Below, piece by piece: positions 7,069 to 15,925 of a DNA stretch of 64,000 nt. The stretch comes from Bradyrhizobium iriomotense (lineage in GTDB: Bacteria; Pseudomonadota; Alphaproteobacteria; Rhizobiales; Xanthobacteraceae), in NCBI RefSeq assembly GCF_018130765.1, contig NZ_JAFCJZ010000006.1, positions 186,001-250,000 on the forward strand, written 5' to 3'. The notes under the pieces are model-generated. The model saw only the letters and a list, made by a program, of their open reading frames with translations. It was not told the DNA's origin and searched no databases. The first letter of the stretch is position 1. Every line of letters begins with the position of its first letter. The position numbers were made by a program, and so were the translations under genes.

Positions 7069-8269
7069 GCTGAGCGGTCGGTCCCTGATTGCGGTGATGT
7101 GCATCGGCCAGGTCGGCAATCTGCTGCCGCATGTCACGCTGTCCGCAAACCTCGCGCAGCACCTGATGCCGGCGTGGGGTCTCTCCGCCGCCGAAGGCGG
7201 GTTGATGGCGAGCGGTTATGCGTTCGGCTACATGCTCGCCGTGCCCGTGCTGACGACCTTGACCGACCGCATCGATGCGCGACTCGTCCTGCTCTGGGGC
7301 TCGATCGTCAGCGGGCTTGCGACCGCAGCGTTCGGTCTCTTTGCGCAAGGGTTTTGGTCGGGGACCGCAATCTGGTCGCTCGCGGGACTTGGATTTGCCG
7401 GCGCCTACATGCCCGGCCTGAAGGCGCTGACCGATCGGCTTCCCGCTGGGGACACATCGCGGGCGGTCACGCTGTACACGTCGAGCTTCTCGGTCGGTGT
7501 CGGCCTCTCGTTCCTCGTGGCGCAACTGATCGCCGACCGATGGGGGTGGCGAACGGCTTTCGTCGTGACAGGCTTCGGTCCGATCGCAATGGTCGTCGCG
7601 TGTTTGCTGATCGACCAACGGCGGCCTGCGCCGAAGGCCGGGCGCCTGCTCAACTTCGCACCCGTCTTCGCCAATCGCGAGGCGCTCGGCTACATCCTCG
7701 GCTATGGCGCCCATTGCTTCGAGCTCTACGGCATCCGCACCTGGCTCGTGGGATTCTGGACGTTCGTTGTCGCGCATCAGGGCGCACCGTCGTGGCTGAG
7801 TCCCGTCCTGCTGAGCTTCTGCTTCGCGGTGATCTCGATGCCCGCCAGCATCCTCGGTAACGAGGCCGCGCTGAAGTTCGGCCGCCATCGTGCGATCACG
7901 TTTGTGATGATCGCGTCAGCCTGCGTGGCGCTGGTGATCGGGCTCAATGCGACGGCGCCGGCATGGCTGCTCGCACTGCTGCTGCTCCTCTATGGACTGA
8001 CCGTGCCGGCGGATTCCGGCGCGTTGACCGCCGGCATGTCGGCCGCGGCGGCGTCCGAGCATCGCGGCGCGACCCTGGCCCTGCACTCGACGGTCGGCTT
8101 CGGCCTGTCGGCGCTTGGAGCATGGGGCACCGGCGCCGCACTCGACATCGCCGGCGGCCCGCAGAGCGCGACCGGCTGGCTGCTGGTGTTCATCGTCCTC
8201 GCGGCTGGCATTATGTTCGGGCCGTTCGCGTTGCTGTGGGCGCGGATGGTGCGCGGTATTGTTTCCTGA
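7061..8269 (+). CDS. MFS transporter (CynX-like), start uncertain
   Basis: Second MFS transporter of the operon, with 12 predicted helices. The loop motif reads L-T-D-R-I-D-A-R. The start is unusual: no ATG, GTG or TTG lies at a sensible distance from a ribosome site. GGGAGAG (7050-7056) is followed 4 bases later by ATT 7061, in frame and overlapping the previous stop TAA (7066-7068). The first ATG (7097) would remove the front of helix 1 (S-L-I-A-V-M-C-I-G-Q), and the far ATG 6977 lies deep in the preceding gene. I annotate from the ATT; CTG 7070 is another choice. The substrate is unknown. Confidence 0.8.
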   Translation: MPKLSGRSLIAVMCIGQVGNLLPHVTLSANLAQHLMPAWGLSAAEGGLMASGYAFGYMLAVPVLTTLTDRIDARLVLLWGSIVSGLATAAFGLFAQGFWSGTAIWSLAGLGFAGAYMPGLKALTDRLPAGDTSRAVTLYTSSFSVGVGLSFLVAQLIADRWGWRTAFVVTGFGPIAMVVACLLIDQRRPAPKAGRLLNFAPVFANREALGYILGYGAHCFELYGIRTWLVGFWTFVVAHQGAPSWLSPVLLSFCFAVISMPASILGNEAALKFGRHRAITFVMIASACVALVIGLNATAPAWLLALLLLLYGLTVPADSGALTAGMSAAAASEHRGATLALHSTVGFGLSALGAWGTGAALDIAGGPQSATGWLLVFIVLAAGIMFGPFALLWARMVRGIVS

Positions 8270-8310
8270 CCGGTCGCGCCGTACTCGATGACGCTGGCCA
8301 TCGTCATCGA

Positions 8311-8347
8311 TTGGCGCGCCGCGCAATTCCGCTGGCGCTTTCTGCCG
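8311..8347 (+). promoter_or_regulatory. Direct-repeat operator, copy 1 (before the DUF2147 gene)
   Basis: TTGGCGCG at 8311, GCAA at 8323, CTGGCGC at 8332 and a degenerate GCC at 8344. The two half-sites are exactly 21 bp apart, and the tetramer follows 12 bp after each half-site start. The same layout recurs at 9003 and 10969. It lies 90 bp before the DUF2147 start. A direct repeat two helical turns apart is typical of AraC-family sites; the candidate regulator is encoded at 9935-10951. Confidence 0.55.
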
Positions 8348-8437
8348 CTGCGAACGCTGTTCCCGAAATCTAGAGACATTTGCGAGACCGGCGAGCGCCT
8401 CGATCGCTCGTCCCATCCGCAAACCAAGGAACGCAGC

Positions 8438-8908
8438 ATGCAAACATCACGTCTGTCCCGTCGATCCGCCATCTTCCTGCTGATGGCAACCGTGAACATC
8501 GGAATGATGCCGATGGCGCACGGCGAGGCGCCGGTCCCCGATGCGATCGTCGGAACATGGGAGGCGGACGACGCCACCGTGAAGCTCGACATGTTCAAGG
8601 CCGGCGCAGAATTTCAGGCGCGCATGCTCTATGGCAACGAGATCGTCGAGGCGGACAATGTGACCTTCAAGAAGGACGCCAAGAACCCTGACCCCACGCT
8701 GCGTTCGCGGTCGCTCAAGAACATCGTCTTCATCACGGGCTTGCGCTGGGAAAATGGCGAGTGGAGCGGCGGTTCGATCTATGACGCCTCCTCGGGGCGC
8801 ACTTACAACTGCAAGGCCACCGTCAAGGACGGCAAGATGCATCTGAGAGGATATCTCGGCCTGCCGGCGATGGGACAGACCCGCACATTCCACCGCGTTC
8901 GCGGGTAG
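8438..8908 (+). CDS. DUF2147-type exported protein
   Basis: A 156-residue protein with a signal peptide (residues 1 to about 30, cleavage near A-H-G). It is followed by the DUF2147 pattern I-V-G-T-W-E, then G-E-W-S-G-G-S-I-Y-D and G-R-T-Y-N-C-K near the middle, then L-R-G-Y-L-G-L-P. This is a periplasmic beta-barrel fold of unknown function. The start is set by AAGGA about 8 bases upstream of ATG 8438. It is a single-gene unit with an operator-like repeat at 8311 and its own terminator at 8942-8968. The shared operator suggests co-regulation with the two SDR genes downstream. Confidence 0.88.
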   Translation: MQTSRLSRRSAIFLLMATVNIGMMPMAHGEAPVPDAIVGTWEADDATVKLDMFKAGAEFQARMLYGNEIVEADNVTFKKDAKNPDPTLRSRSLKNIVFITGLRWENGEWSGGSIYDASSGRTYNCKATVKDGKMHLRGYLGLPAMGQTRTFHRVRG

Positions 8909-8941
8909 CGGTCTTCCGCCAATCCCGAACCGTTCTGCCGA

Positions 8942-8968
8942 AGCGCGGTCGCCCGGACCGCGCTTTTT
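8942..8968 (+). terminator. Rho-independent terminator after the DUF2147 gene
   Basis: Perfect 9-bp stem AGCGCGGTC / GACCGCGCT with a 5-base loop, followed directly by five T. It lies 34 bases after the DUF2147 stop and closes that unit before the SDR promoter region. Confidence 0.88.
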
Positions 8969-9002
8969 CTTGCAAGAACAGCAGCTTGAGCGGTCGCCAG
9001 GA

Positions 9003-9039
9003 TTGGCGCGTTGTGCAAGTCTATTGGCGCGCTTGGTCA
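9003..9039 (+). promoter_or_regulatory. Direct-repeat operator, copy 2 (before the first SDR gene)
   Basis: TTGGCGCG at 9003, GCAA at 9015, TTGGCGCGC at 9024 and GTCA at 9036. The layout matches copies 1 and 3, with a 21-bp period and 12-bp offsets. It ends 55 bp before the SDR start at 9095. The SDR and AraC genes probably form one transcript, so a site here would also make the regulator autoregulated. Confidence 0.6.
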
Positions 9040-9094
9040 GTCAATCCGTACCGGGGAGGCGGCAGGATAAGGCTCGGAACCAAGAGAGGTTGAT

Positions 9095-9925
9095 ATGTTC
9101 GACAGGTCGAAAAGAACCGCGCTCGTCACCGGAGCCTCCTCCGGCATGGGCAAGGAAATCGCAAGGCGTCTGATCAAGGACGGATTCCAGGTCTTCGTCG
9201 CCGCGCGGCACCTCGACAAGATGGATGACCTCGTCAAGCTCGGGGCGAGGTCCCTGAGAATGGACATCTCAAGCGAGTCCGACATCCGGGCGACGGTCGA
9301 TGCCATCCTGCGCGAGGTGGACGGCGTCGATGTGCTCGTCAACAATGCCGGCTTCGGCCTCTACGGTCCCGTCGAAGACGTCGGCATCGACGAGGCGCGT
9401 TACCAGTTCGAGGTGAATCTGTTCGGCGCCGCCCGCCTGACGCAGCTCCTGCTGCCGAAGATGCGCGAGAAGCGCGCAGGCACGATCGTCAACATCACCT
9501 CGATGGGCGGCAAGATCTACACGCTCCTGGGCGCCTGGTACCACGCGACCAAGCATGCGCTGGAAGGCTGGTCCGATTGCCTTCGGCTCGAGCTTGCGCC
9601 GTTCGGCATCAAGGTCGTCATCGTCGAGCCTGGCATGATCGAGACCGGATTTGGCGATGTCGTCGCCAATGGCCTGCTCAAACGATCGGGTGAAGGTCCT
9701 TATGCCAAGCTGACGCAGGCCGTCGCAAAGTCGACCCGCGAGGCCTATGGACAGGGACGCGGCACCAATCCGAGCGTCATCGCCGACATCGTGTCCAGGG
9801 CCGTGAAGGAGCCGAAGCCGCGCACGCGCTACGTCGCGGGCAAATATGCCCTGCCGATGATCAAGATTCGCGAATGGTTCGGCGACCGCATGTTCGACCG
9901 CCTGATCATGAGCCAAATGCGCTAA
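9095..9925 (+). CDS. Short-chain dehydrogenase/reductase (SDR)
   Basis: A 276-residue NAD(P)-dependent SDR of the classical type. The cofactor motif is T-G-A-S-S-G-M-G at residues 12-19, followed by N-N-A-G-F-G. The catalytic pair is Y149 and K153 in Y-H-A-T-K, with a serine in N-I-T-S-M-G-G. GAGAGG precedes the start by a few bases. The AraC-type regulator gene begins 9 bases after the stop, so the pair is likely one operon. The substrate is unknown. Confidence 0.92.
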   Translation: MFDRSKRTALVTGASSGMGKEIARRLIKDGFQVFVAARHLDKMDDLVKLGARSLRMDISSESDIRATVDAILREVDGVDVLVNNAGFGLYGPVEDVGIDEARYQFEVNLFGAARLTQLLLPKMREKRAGTIVNITSMGGKIYTLLGAWYHATKHALEGWSDCLRLELAPFGIKVVIVEPGMIETGFGDVVANGLLKRSGEGPYAKLTQAVAKSTREAYGQGRGTNPSVIADIVSRAVKEPKPRTRYVAGKYALPMIKIREWFGDRMFDRLIMSQMR

Positions 9926-9934
9926 GGACCAGTC

Positions 9935-10951
9935 ATGAGCGGAACGGCGGCAGACAGGTGCAAGATTCCCCGGGCCTTTTGGCAGGCCGTCGAACACATC
10001 GGCGTGCCGCCGGCCGCGCTGTTGCGGCAGGCGAAATTGCCGGCGACCTTGCACCTGAACGATCAGGGGCAGGTCACCACAGTGCAATATTTTGCGCTCT
10101 GGAAGGCGCTCGAGGAGCTGAAGCCGGAGCCGGGGCTCGGCTTGATGCTGGTGCAGAGCGTCGAGACGGCGGTGCATCCGCCGGCGAGCCTCGCTGCGTT
10201 CTATGCGCGGGATTACCGTGACGGACTGCACCGCCTCGCGCGCTTCAAGCGGCTGTGCTCGCCCGAGCAGCTGCACGTCGACGAAGGCAAGGACGAGTGC
10301 GTCGTCACGACGGAGTGGCCGTACGCAACCGATCCGGAGCCCGCGATTTCGACCGACGTGACCTTCGCCTCGTTGGTCGAGCTCGGGCGTCGCGGCACGG
10401 GACAGCACCTGACGCCGAAGCGGGTGGAGCTGGTTCGTCCTCGTCCCAAGAGCGACGTCCACCACACCTATTTCGAATGCCAGATCCGCTATGGCGCGGC
10501 ACGGAACCTGCTGGTCCTGAAATCCGCTGACCTCGATCGTCCGTTTCCCGGGCACAACAAGGAGCTGCTCGAAATCCTGACGCCGGCATTGGCGTCCGCC
10601 CTGGGCGAGCTGGAAGCGCGCAGCTCCGTCAGGGAGCAGGTGAAGGTCGTCCTCAAGCGCAGCCTTGCGAGCGGGCGGCCGGAATTGTCAGGCGTGGCGC
10701 GCGATCTCGGCTTGAGCGAGCGGACCCTGCAGCGCCGCATCACCGAGGAAGGTGCGAGCTTCCGTGAGCTCCTCGTCGAGGCGCGCCAGGAGCTCGGGCG
10801 GCAACTTCTGTCGGATCCAACGGCCGACATCGACGAGGTCGCGTGCCTCCTGGGCTATCAGGACGCAAGCTCCTTCTATCGCGCTTTCCGGTACTGGGAA
10901 GGCGTGACGCCGAGTCGCTGGCGCGAGCTGCACGGCAACAAGATTCATTGA
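9935..10951 (+). CDS. AraC-family transcriptional regulator
   Basis: A 338-residue regulator with an N-terminal arabinose-binding-like (PF12625-type) domain at about residues 15-200 and an AraC double HTH at about 235-335. HTH features are G-V-A-R-D-L-G-L-S-E-R-T-L-Q-R-R and I-D-E-V-A-C-L-L-G-Y-Q-D-A-S-S-F-Y-R-A-F. It is probably co-transcribed with the SDR gene ending 9 bases upstream and lies between two copies of the direct-repeat operator (9003 and 10969), with a third at 8311. It is the obvious candidate to bind all three. The ligand is unknown; related regulators often control lipid or fatty-acid genes. Confidence 0.92.
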   Translation: MSGTAADRCKIPRAFWQAVEHIGVPPAALLRQAKLPATLHLNDQGQVTTVQYFALWKALEELKPEPGLGLMLVQSVETAVHPPASLAAFYARDYRDGLHRLARFKRLCSPEQLHVDEGKDECVVTTEWPYATDPEPAISTDVTFASLVELGRRGTGQHLTPKRVELVRPRPKSDVHHTYFECQIRYGAARNLLVLKSADLDRPFPGHNKELLEILTPALASALGELEARSSVREQVKVVLKRSLASGRPELSGVARDLGLSERTLQRRITEEGASFRELLVEARQELGRQLLSDPTADIDEVACLLGYQDASSFYRAFRYWEGVTPSRWRELHGNKIH

Positions 10952-10968
10952 CGGGTGCTGCGTCGTTT

Positions 10969-11005
10969 TTGGCGCCTGCGGCAACTTCGTTGGCGCGCCT
11001 CGTCA
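10969..11005 (+). promoter_or_regulatory. Direct-repeat operator, copy 3 (before the second SDR gene)
   Basis: TTGGCGCC at 10969, GCAA at 10981, TTGGCGCGC at 10990 and GTCA at 11002. It has the same 21-bp period and internal offsets as copy 2, although the bases between differ. It ends 68 bp before the second SDR start. Confidence 0.6.
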
Positions 11006-11073
11006 CTGCCGATCGAGGCCTGCGAGGATAGGACTTGCCGAGTAAGTCCAACTCAATCCATCGAGGATATCGC

Positions 11074-11922
11074 ATGTCTGGCAAAGTCTGGTTCATCACC
11101 GGAGCATCCCGCGGCTTTGGCCGCATCTGGGCAGAGGCTGCCCTCAAGCGCGGCGACAAGGTGGCTGCCACCGCACGCATCCTGGCTGACGTGGCTGATC
11201 TTTCGAAAGCTTACGGCGACGCCGTGCTGCCGCTAGCCCTGGACGTGACCAATGCCCACGCAGTGCAGAATGCCGTGACCCGGGCTCACGCGCATTTCGG
11301 ACGGCTGGATGTCGTGCTCAACAACGCAGGCTACGCGCTGGTCGGGGCGATCGAAGAGGCACACGAGGCCGACGTCCGTGCCGAGTTCGACACCAACTTC
11401 TTCGGCACCCTCCGCGTCATCCAGGCCGCGCTTCCCCTGCTGCGGCGACAGGGCAGCGGCCACATCATCGGCGTGTCCAGTGTTGCGGGCATCGTCGCCG
11501 GGCCCATCATCGGGTTTTACAACGCCTCGAAATTCGCGATCGAAGCTCTCCATGAGAGCCTGGCACAGGAGGTGAGGGGGCTCGGACTGAAGGTCACGCT
11601 GCTCGAGCCGGGTGCCTATGCGACGGGGTTTGGCAGCATGGCTTCGCTCAGGATCGCGCCCGTCATCAACGCCTACAGCAACACGCGGGCGGAGGTGTTT
11701 GCCGCCGGCGCCAAGCTTGAGTTTGGCGAGCCGGAGGCGACGGCCGATGCGATCCTGAAGATCGTCGATGCCGAGAATCCACCATTGCGGTTCTTCGTCG
11801 GCACCGAAGGCCTGCCGCGCGCCCGAGCCGCCTATGCCGATCGCCTCGCGACGTGGGAAGCGTGGGAGGCTCACTCCAACGCCGCTCAGGGCGAGGCCCG
11901 GCAACACAACATCGCATCGTAG
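11074..11922 (+). CDS. Short-chain dehydrogenase/reductase (SDR)
   Basis: A 282-residue classical SDR with T-G-A-S-R-G-F-G at residues 9-16, N-N-A-G-Y-A, and the catalytic Y149 / K153 in Y-N-A-S-K. It is a different subfamily from the first SDR; I judge this by eye, since only the motifs align well. ATG 11074 follows GAGG at a good distance. A longer in-frame start at 11035 has no ribosome site and would put the operator's downstream promoter inside the gene. The methyltransferase gene starts 62 bases downstream. Confidence 0.92.
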   Translation: MSGKVWFITGASRGFGRIWAEAALKRGDKVAATARILADVADLSKAYGDAVLPLALDVTNAHAVQNAVTRAHAHFGRLDVVLNNAGYALVGAIEEAHEADVRAEFDTNFFGTLRVIQAALPLLRRQGSGHIIGVSSVAGIVAGPIIGFYNASKFAIEALHESLAQEVRGLGLKVTLLEPGAYATGFGSMASLRIAPVINAYSNTRAEVFAAGAKLEFGEPEATADAILKIVDAENPPLRFFVGTEGLPRARAAYADRLATWEAWEAHSNAAQGEARQHNIAS

Positions 11923-11984
11923 CCGCACCAGCTTTCTTTGGGACGACCCGTCTGCTCCTCGCGAGCGGAAAACAGAGGATTGCA

Positions 11985-12590
11985 ATGAACGCTACCGCAG
12001 TTGCAGATTTCTTCCAGTTCTTCCGCTCGTACCTGTCCAATCCCTGGCAGGTCTCCGCCATCGCGCCATCGGGCCAGTCACTGGCGCGCCTGATGACGCA
12101 GGAGATCGTGCCGGGGACCGGGCCGGTGATCGAGCTGGGACCGGGCACCGGCATCTTCACCAAGGCGTTGCTCCGGCGCGGCGTCGCGGAGCGCGACCTG
12201 CTGCTGATCGAATACGGTTCCGATTTCGTCCGCCTCTTGCAGGAGCGCTTCCCGAGAGCGCGCGTGCTCTGGATGGATGCACGCCAGCTCGCTCAGTACG
12301 AGCCGTTCGCAGCGCCGGCCTCGGCCGTCGTCAGCGGCCTTCCGCTCCTGTCGATGTCGCCGCGCAAGGTGATCGCGATCCTCACGGGCGCCTTCCGCCA
12401 CATGCAGGAGGGCGGCACGCTCTACCAGTTCACCTACGGACCGCGCTGCCCGGTGCCCCGGCCGATCCTCGATCGTCTCGGGCTGAAGGCGAGCCTGGTC
12501 GGGCGAACCGCGCTCAATATTCCGCCAGCATCGGTTTATCGCATCCGGCGGCGCTCAAGGCTGCGAGTTGGCGGCAACGTCGAGGAGTGA
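11985..12590 (+). CDS. SAM-dependent methyltransferase, PmtA-like
   Basis: A 201-residue class I methyltransferase. SAM motif I is V-I-E-L-G-P-G-T-G-I-F-T at about residues 48-59, and the N-terminus is F-F-R-S-Y-L-S-N-P-W-Q-V-S-A-I-A-P-S. This resembles the rhizobial phospholipid N-methyltransferase / rRNA adenine methylase-like group, so phosphatidylethanolamine methylation is possible. The start follows CAGAGGA by 6 bases. It is likely co-transcribed with the upstream SDR. The specific substrate is an inference. Confidence 0.85.
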   Translation: MNATAVADFFQFFRSYLSNPWQVSAIAPSGQSLARLMTQEIVPGTGPVIELGPGTGIFTKALLRRGVAERDLLLIEYGSDFVRLLQERFPRARVLWMDARQLAQYEPFAAPASAVVSGLPLLSMSPRKVIAILTGAFRHMQEGGTLYQFTYGPRCPVPRPILDRLGLKASLVGRTALNIPPASVYRIRRRSRLRVGGNVEE

Positions 12591-12673
12591 ACGCACGAGG
12601 TCGCGCCCGGGGGCGTCGCACGATCATCTGTGGTGGAGATCGTCGATGGCGAAGAGGACGGCCGGCATGACCG

Positions 12674-15600
12674 TTACTCCGCGGCGTGATCGTGAATGAG
12701 GGCCGGGGGTGCTTCGCTGCGCCTGGTCGGCGTGCGCGGAACGGCAAAGCGTGCGTAGAGCGCGGGCAGCACGACGAGCGTGAGCAGCGTTGCCGTCAGG
12801 AGACCGCCGATCACCACGGTTGCGAGCGGTTTTTGCACCTCGGCGCCTGTACCGGTCGCGAGCGCCATCGGTACGAAGCCGAGCGAGGCGACGAGCGCGG
12901 TCATTGCGACGGGACGGAAGCGCGTCAAGGCGCCTTCGCCGATGGCCCGCTTCGGCTCCATGCCTTCGGCGATCAGCTTGCGGATCTGTGTCAGCATCAC
13001 GAGCCCGTTCAGGACCGCGACGCCCGAGAGCGCGATGAAGCCGACGGCCGCCGAGATCGAGAACGGCATGCCGCGCAGCCACAGCGCGGCGATCCCGCCG
13101 GTGAGCGCGAGCGGCACGGCACTGAAGACCAGCAATGCATCGCGCGCCGAGCCGAGCGCCCCGAGCAGCAGCAGATAGATCAGGGCGAAGACCGCGGGCA
13201 CCACGAACACCAGCCGTTGTCGGGCGACGGCAAAATTCTCGAACTGGCCGCCCCAGGCCAGATAACTGCCGGGCTGCAGCTTCACCTGCTCGGCGACCTT
13301 TGCCTGGGCCTCGGAGGCCAGCGAGCCGATGTCGCGGCCGCGGACCTCGGCGGTGGCGACGACGCGCCGCTTGCCGTTCTCGCGGCTGATCTGGTTGTAG
13401 CCGGTGGTCTGCTCGAACGAGGCGATCGTCCGCAAGGGGATCGAGGCCGCCGGCGCGTCGGGATTGGTGCGCGGAAGCGGAACGGGCAGTTCCTCCAGCG
13501 TCGGAATGTCGTTCCGCTGCGCATCGGCGAGGCGCACTACGATCTTGAAGCGACGGTCGCCCTCGAAGACGAGGCCGGCATCGGTGCCGCCGATGGCCGT
13601 CTGCATCAGGTCCTGCACGGCTGCAAGGCTGAGGCCGCGCCGCGCGATCTCGGCCTTGTCGATCTTGATCTCCAGGAAGGGCAGGCCGGAGGTCTGCTCG
13701 ACCTTCACGCTCTCGGCGCCGTCGATCTTGCGGACCACGTCGGCGATCTGATCTGCGGTCCGCTGCATCTGGACAAAATCGTCGCCGAACACCTTGACTG
13801 CCAGATCCTCGCGGACGCCAGCAATGAGCTCGTTGAACCGCATCTCGATCGGCTGCGAGAAACCCACCTTGTTGCCCGGCAGCTTTCCGGCCTCGGCCTC
13901 GATCTTCTTGATCAAATCATCCTTCGTCATGTCGGGCTCGGGCCATTCGTCCTGCGCCTTGACGATGATGTAGGTGTCGGAGGCGTTTGGCGGCATCGGA
14001 TCGGCGGCGAGATCGGGCGTGCCGGTGCGCGAGAACACGAAGGCGACTTCGGGCAGCCCGCTGATCTGCCGCTCGATCAGCAACTGCATGGCCTGTGACT
14101 GCGCCAGCGCGGTGCTCGGCACGCGCTTCACTTCCATGACGATGTTCTTCTCGTCCAGCGTCGGCGTGAATTCCTGACCAAGCCGCATGAACAGGGACAC
14201 CGCCCCGACGAACAGCACCGTTGCGAGGGCGATCACGGGCAGGGGTCTGGCGATGGCGCCCGAGAGCAGCGGCGCGTACCAGCGCTTCAGCGTCCGGACG
14301 AGGATGTTTTCGTGCTCGTTGACCTTTCCGGTGATCGCGATCGCCACGGTGGCCGGAACGAATGTCAGCGAGACAACGAAGGCCACCGCCAGCGCGATCA
14401 TCACCGTCAGGGCCATGGGCTCGAAAGTCTTGCCTTCGACGCCGGTGAAGGTGAGCAACGGCGTATAGACCAGGATGATGATGATCTGGCCGTAGACCGA
14501 TGGGCGGATCATCTCGGAGGTCGAAACCTTCACCGTATCGAGACGTTCTTCCAGCGACAGCACGCGGCCGAGCGCGCGCTGGCGTTCGGCGAGATGACGC
14601 AGGCTGTTCTCGGCGATGATGACGGCGCCGTCGACGATCAGGCCGAAGTCGAGCGCGCCGAGGCTCATCAGATTGGCGCTGATGCGTCCCTCGAGCATCC
14701 CCGTCGCGGCGATGAGCATGGTGATGGGGATGACGCAGGCGGTGACGAGCGCGGCGCGGAAGTTGCCGAGCAGCAGGAACAGCACTGCGATGACGAGCAG
14801 GGCCCCCTCGGCCAGATTCTGGGCGACGGTATGGATCGTGGCGTCGACAAGCTGGGTCCGGTTGAGGACGGTATGGGCATAGATGCCCGGCGGCAGGGTC
14901 TTGCTGACGTCCTTGATCTTGGCGTCGGCGGCCGCGGCGACGGTGCGGCTGTTGCCGCCGATCAGCATCAGGGCGGTGCCGAGCACCACCTCGCGGCCGT
15001 TAACGCTCGCACTGCCGGTGCGCAGCTCCTTTCCGATCGAGACGTCCGCGAGGTCCCTGATGCGAACGGGAATGCCGCCACGCGTCGTCACGACGATCTG
15101 CTCGATGTCCTCCAGATTTTCCACCCGCCCGGCGGCCCGCACGACAAGGCCTTCGCCGTTCTGCTCGATGTAGTTGGCGCCGCGCGTGGTGTTGTTCGCC
15201 TCGATGGCGTCCACGACCTGCTTGAAGGAGAGACCATAGGCGACCAGTCTTGCCGGGTCCGGCTGCACCTGGAACTGCTTGACGAAGCCGCCGATGGCAT
15301 CGGCCCCGGCAACGCCGGGAACGGTTTTCATCTGCGGCCGAACGATCCAGTCCTGCACGGTGCGCAGGTAAACGGTGCGCTGGAAATCGTCCGTCAGCCG
15401 CTCGCCTTCGGGCGTGAGGTAGCTGCCGTCGCTCTGCCATCCCGGTTGTCCGTCGCGAACCGGCGCGGACGCGCCCGGCTTTTCGTACTCGACGGCCCAC
15501 CAGTAGATTTCGCCGAGCCCTGTCGAGACCGGTCCCATCCGGACATCGACACCCGGTGGCAGGCTGCCCTTGGCTTCGTTCAGACGTTCCGTGACGAGCT

Positions 15601-15922
15601 GCCGCGCAAAATAGATGTTGGTGCGGTCGGCGAACACCGCTGTGATCTGCGCAAAGCCGTTGCGCGAGAAGGACCGCGTCGCCTCCAGGCCTGGCATGCC
15701 CGCGAGCGCCGTTTCGAGCGTGACGGTGACCTGCTTCTCGATCTCGACGGGCGTGAGAGCCGGCGCGGTCGCGTTGATCTGGACCTGGACGTTGGTGACA
15801 TCAGGCACCGCGTCGATGGGAAGACGCGTCAGCGACCAGAATCCGGTCGCTGCCAGGACGAGAGTCGCCAGCAGAACCAGCCACCGTCGCCGGACGGAGA
15901 ATTCGACGATCCGTTCGATCAT
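12674..15922 (-). CDS. czcA: Heavy-metal efflux RND transporter, CzcA type
   Basis: A 1082-residue inner-membrane RND pump, full length for the HME family. The helix-IV motif reads D-F-G-L-I-V-D-G-A-V-I-I-A-E-N, which matches the divalent-cation groups (Zn, Co, Ni, Cd) rather than the monovalent Cu/Ag CusA motif. The start lies 3 bases after the stop of the adaptor gene. No outer-membrane CzcC partner is encoded in this cluster, so the pump must borrow one. The window shows a CsoR/RcnR-like repressor 1.2 kb upstream on the same strand. Confidence 0.93.
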   Translation of the reverse strand: MIERIVEFSVRRRWLVLLATLVLAATGFWSLTRLPIDAVPDVTNVQVQINATAPALTPVEIEKQVTVTLETALAGMPGLEATRSFSRNGFAQITAVFADRTNIYFARQLVTERLNEAKGSLPPGVDVRMGPVSTGLGEIYWWAVEYEKPGASAPVRDGQPGWQSDGSYLTPEGERLTDDFQRTVYLRTVQDWIVRPQMKTVPGVAGADAIGGFVKQFQVQPDPARLVAYGLSFKQVVDAIEANNTTRGANYIEQNGEGLVVRAAGRVENLEDIEQIVVTTRGGIPVRIRDLADVSIGKELRTGSASVNGREVVLGTALMLIGGNSRTVAAAADAKIKDVSKTLPPGIYAHTVLNRTQLVDATIHTVAQNLAEGALLVIAVLFLLLGNFRAALVTACVIPITMLIAATGMLEGRISANLMSLGALDFGLIVDGAVIIAENSLRHLAERQRALGRVLSLEERLDTVKVSTSEMIRPSVYGQIIIILVYTPLLTFTGVEGKTFEPMALTVMIALAVAFVVSLTFVPATVAIAITGKVNEHENILVRTLKRWYAPLLSGAIARPLPVIALATVLFVGAVSLFMRLGQEFTPTLDEKNIVMEVKRVPSTALAQSQAMQLLIERQISGLPEVAFVFSRTGTPDLAADPMPPNASDTYIIVKAQDEWPEPDMTKDDLIKKIEAEAGKLPGNKVGFSQPIEMRFNELIAGVREDLAVKVFGDDFVQMQRTADQIADVVRKIDGAESVKVEQTSGLPFLEIKIDKAEIARRGLSLAAVQDLMQTAIGGTDAGLVFEGDRRFKIVVRLADAQRNDIPTLEELPVPLPRTNPDAPAASIPLRTIASFEQTTGYNQISRENGKRRVVATAEVRGRDIGSLASEAQAKVAEQVKLQPGSYLAWGGQFENFAVARQRLVFVVPAVFALIYLLLLGALGSARDALLVFSAVPLALTGGIAALWLRGMPFSISAAVGFIALSGVAVLNGLVMLTQIRKLIAEGMEPKRAIGEGALTRFRPVAMTALVASLGFVPMALATGTGAEVQKPLATVVIGGLLTATLLTLVVLPALYARFAVPRTPTRRSEAPPALIHDHAAE

Positions 15923-15925
15923 CGC

